The notes under the pieces: model-generated | The model's database searches: none | Told to the model about the DNA's origin: nothing | What the model saw: only the letters and a program-made list of their open reading frames with translations | Position numbers and translations under genes: made by a program | Assembly: GCA_041987425.1 (NCBI GenBank) | Contig: JBHIWP010000276.1 | Location: 1-8,207, forward strand | Source of the DNA: Leptofilum sp041987425 | GTDB lineage: Bacteria > Chloroflexota > Anaerolineae > Promineifilales > Promineifilaceae | DNA length: 8,207 bases | Direction of reading: 5' to 3' | Shown: positions 6,821 to 8,207 of the stretch, piece by piece | How the letters are laid out: every line of letters starts with the position of its first letter | How positions within the stretch are numbered: position 1 is the first letter of the stretch

Positions 6821-7744
6821 ATGAAACGACAACGAGAGAATCAGCAACGACGCTTACGCAAGCAGCCCAAAATGCGGCGCATGGATTCCGCTATGCCCAT
6901 GCCTCGCCTGCACGTGCCTAAAAACGCTCGTCGTCGTCGCCGCCGCAATCAGGCCCGGGTGCGGCTGCCCCTGGCCAGCCTGCGCCAGATGCTGCTCTCG
7001 GCGCGCTGGCTCAGCCTGGGGCTGCTGGCGATCTCTATTTACGCCATGACGCTCATCGGCCTGGATGAAAATTTTTATCTAACGGCTATCCCCGTTGAGG
7101 GCGTTATTTCTGTGCCCGCCACCGAGGTAGTACAGGCCAGCAATCTGGCAGGCTCGCACGTTTTTGCGGCCGATCCAGGCACGGCCGCACAGCACATTAT
7201 GGACAACGTACCGGGCATTATTTCGGCCACGGTGACGCTAAACTGGCCCAATCAGGTGCTTATAAACGTGACAGAAGATTCACCCATTGCTATTTGGATT
7301 GAAGGCAGCAACCAGTTTTGGGTAACCCGCACCGGGCGGCTTGTTCCGGCCCGGTCAGAATCACTCGGCTTGCTAATGATTCAGTCTGAGGTGGAAGTTG
7401 AAGCAGCAAATGCCATCAACAGCACGGCAACTGAGGAAGGAAGCGAGCCGATTGTCGTTGAACCCGTCACGCCTCACATCCGCTTTGTGCCGCATGACGT
7501 TTTGGTTGGCGCGCTGGAGCTGAAGCGATTGCGTCCCAATATCGACCGGCTTTTTTATCGGCCGTCGACTGGCCTGAGTTTTCAAGACGGCCGTGGCTGG
7601 CGCGTATTTTTTGGTACGGGGACCGACATGTCACAAAAACTCGTGGTTTATGAAAGTATTGTAGAAGAATTGCTGGCACAGGGCCTGACGCCTCAGTATG
7701 TCAGCGTGAGCAACCAGGAAAAGCCTTACTACCTGGCGCAGTAA
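6821..7744 (+). CDS. ftsQ: Cell division protein FtsQ/DivIB-type, POTRA domain
   Basis: Single-pass divisome protein of 307 residues, expected in the FtsQ-FtsL-FtsB (DivIB-FtsL-DivIC) subcomplex. Residues 1-57 are a very basic cytoplasmic tail with six consecutive Arg at 37-42. One membrane helix lies at about 63-82. A POTRA domain follows at about 88-155: FYLTAIPVEGVISVPATEV, then an amphipathic helix and PGIISATVTLNWPNQVLINV. The beta domain runs on to DGRGWRVFFGTGTDMSQKL (from 256) and ends LTPQYVSVSNQEKPYY, the typical FtsQ closing strand. Residues about 188-215 form an acidic, low-complexity insert (Glu, Ala, Thr, Ser) that is probably a flexible loop. Sequence conservation in the family is low, so the call rests on the domain layout, the POTRA core, the C-terminal strands and the position directly before ftsA. 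The ATG at 6821 has no clear ribosome binding site; a later ATG at 6872 would remove 17 residues. Confidence 0.88.
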   Translation: MKRQRENQQRRLRKQPKMRRMDSAMPMPRLHVPKNARRRRRRNQARVRLPLASLRQMLLSARWLSLGLLAISIYAMTLIGLDENFYLTAIPVEGVISVPATEVVQASNLAGSHVFAADPGTAAQHIMDNVPGIISATVTLNWPNQVLINVTEDSPIAIWIEGSNQFWVTRTGRLVPARSESLGLLMIQSEVEVEAANAINSTATEEGSEPIVVEPVTPHIRFVPHDVLVGALELKRLRPNIDRLFYRPSTGLSFQDGRGWRVFFGTGTDMSQKLVVYESIVEELLAQGLTPQYVSVSNQEKPYYLAQ

Positions 7745-7747
7745 ATC

Positions 7748-7781
7748 ACCGGAGATTTAAGGTCGCACGAGGATTTCCGGT
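7748..7781 (+). repeat. Hairpin after ftsQ
   Basis: ACCGGAGAT (7748-7756) pairs with ATTTCCGGT (7773-7781), nine pairs with one G-T, around a 16-base loop. It starts three bases after the ftsQ stop. No T run follows, so it is unlikely to be an intrinsic terminator. It is distinct from the word array immediately downstream. Confidence 0.5.
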
Positions 7782-7785
7782 AAGA

Positions 7786-7867
7786 AGTAATCAGTGAAAC
7801 AGTAATCAGTAAAAGTGAAAAGATCACCAAAGCTGACTGATTACTGACCTACTGACAACTGATCACT
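7786..7867 (+). repeat. Self-complementary short-word array between ftsQ and ftsA
   Basis: AGTAATCAGT occurs at 7786-7795 and 7801-7810. Its exact reverse complement ACTGATTACT lies at 7836-7845, and a near copy ACTGATCACT at 7858-7867. The inner copies form an eleven-base perfect stem (7800-7810 with 7836-7846) around a 25-base loop; the outer copies pair at nine of ten positions. The nested layout, direct copies followed by inverted copies, is the same as in the murB-ddl gap although the word differs. Confidence 0.75.
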
Positions 7868-7873
7868 GAAAAA

Positions 7874-7878
7874 GAGGG
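7874..7878 (+). promoter_or_regulatory. Ribosome binding site for ftsA
   Basis: GAGGG lies 9 bases before the ATG at 7888 and just after the word array. It is a clear Shine-Dalgarno match and supports the chosen ftsA start. Confidence 0.7.
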
Positions 7879-7887
7879 TATTGGAAC

Positions 7888-8207
7888 ATGGCAGACATAA
7901 TTTTTGGACTGGACATTGGCACAACGAAGGTTTGTGCGCTGGTAGGTGAAGTGCGCGACGGCCGTTTGCAAATCATCGGGTTGGGGCTGGCTCCGTCACG
8001 CGGCATGCGCAAGGGCATGGTCATCGACGTCAGCGAGGCGTCTCTGGCGCTGGCGCGGGCCGTGGAGCAGGCGGAGCAAACTTCTGGCTACGACCTCTCC
8101 CAGGCAATCGTCAGCATGGCCGGAGAGCACATTAGCTCCACCAACAACAAAGGCATCGTGGCCATTGGGCGGAATGATGCGGGCGTAACCGTTACCGACA
8201 TCGAGCG
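7888..8207 (+). CDS. ftsA: Cell division protein FtsA, N-terminal part (truncated by window edge)
   Basis: An open frame of 106 codons plus two bases runs from ATG at 7888 to the window end with no stop. The protein begins MADIIFGLDIGTTKVCALVG, the phosphate-1 loop of actin-fold ATPases (Asp9, Gly11, Thr12, Thr13, Lys14). LAPSRGMRKGMVIDVSEA and the later AIVSMAGEHISSTNNKG correspond to the start of the FtsA-specific 1C subdomain, which separates FtsA from MreB and DnaK. FtsA tethers FtsZ filaments to the membrane through a C-terminal amphipathic helix that lies outside the window. GAGGG 9 bases upstream supports the start. Its place after ftsQ is the standard order, and ftsZ would be expected next. 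Confidence 0.95.
   Translation, partial: MADIIFGLDIGTTKVCALVGEVRDGRLQIIGLGLAPSRGMRKGMVIDVSEASLALARAVEQAEQTSGYDLSQAIVSMAGEHISSTNNKGIVAIGRNDAGVTVTDIE

Larger units (their letters stand above)
1067..7965. repeat. Dispersed palindromic octamer ACGGCCGT, 12 copies
   Basis: Exact copies start at 1067, 1163, 1351, 2314, 3637, 4760, 5794, 5928, 6152, 6580, 7587 and 7958. All are inside genes and none is in a gap. The inner hexamer CGGCCG occurs about two dozen times by hand count. The copies fall in all three frames: ACG-GCC-GT (Thr-Ala-Val) five times, AAC or GAC followed by GGC-CGT (Asn/Asp-Gly-Arg) five times, and A-CGG-CCG-T (Arg-Pro) twice. A random sequence of this length would hold about 0.1 to 0.25 copies. 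Confidence 0.85.

Overview
The window is a stretch of a bacterial division and cell-wall (dcw) cluster, with every gene on the + strand: end of murD, ftsW, murG, a CvpA-like membrane protein gene, murC, murB, ddl, ftsQ and the start of ftsA. No RNA genes, insertion sequences or CRISPR arrays were seen. The gene order, the divergent MurG motifs and the long basic N-terminus of FtsQ suggest a member of the Chloroflexota (an Anaerolineae-like lineage). This is a judgement from recollection of family features, not from a search, and I hold it at moderate confidence.

Layout. Positions 1-95 hold the last 30 codons of murD. A 56-base gap leads to ftsW (152-1378), which overlaps murG (1378-2499) by one base in a TAATG junction. 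The CvpA-like gene (2504-3082) follows after 4 bases, with a strong ribosome binding site inside the end of murG. A 94-base gap with two hairpins precedes murC (3177-4601), which overlaps murB (4598-5554) in an ATGA junction. Then come three gaps of 88, 65 and 143 bases before ddl (5643-6755), ftsQ (6821-7744) and ftsA (7888 to the window edge). Each of these gaps carries an inverted repeat, in two cases built from short words repeated directly and then in reverse complement. No gene-free stretch exceeds 150 bases.

How the genes work together. MurC and MurD add the first two residues of the peptide stem, MurB makes the UDP-MurNAc that MurC uses, Ddl supplies D-Ala-D-Ala, MurG completes lipid II, and FtsW polymerises lipid II at the septum. 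FtsQ and FtsA belong to the divisome, FtsA tethering FtsZ to the membrane. The CvpA-like protein has no assigned role here.

The most striking signals are not genes. The perfect palindrome ACGGCCGT occurs 12 times, against about 0.1-0.25 expected, always inside coding sequence and in all three reading frames, so it looks like a DNA-level signal comparable to the HIP1 octamer of cyanobacteria. The operon gaps before ddl, ftsQ and ftsA are filled with self-complementary sequence of similar design but different words. MurG has Gly where the family's GGTGGH signature has His.
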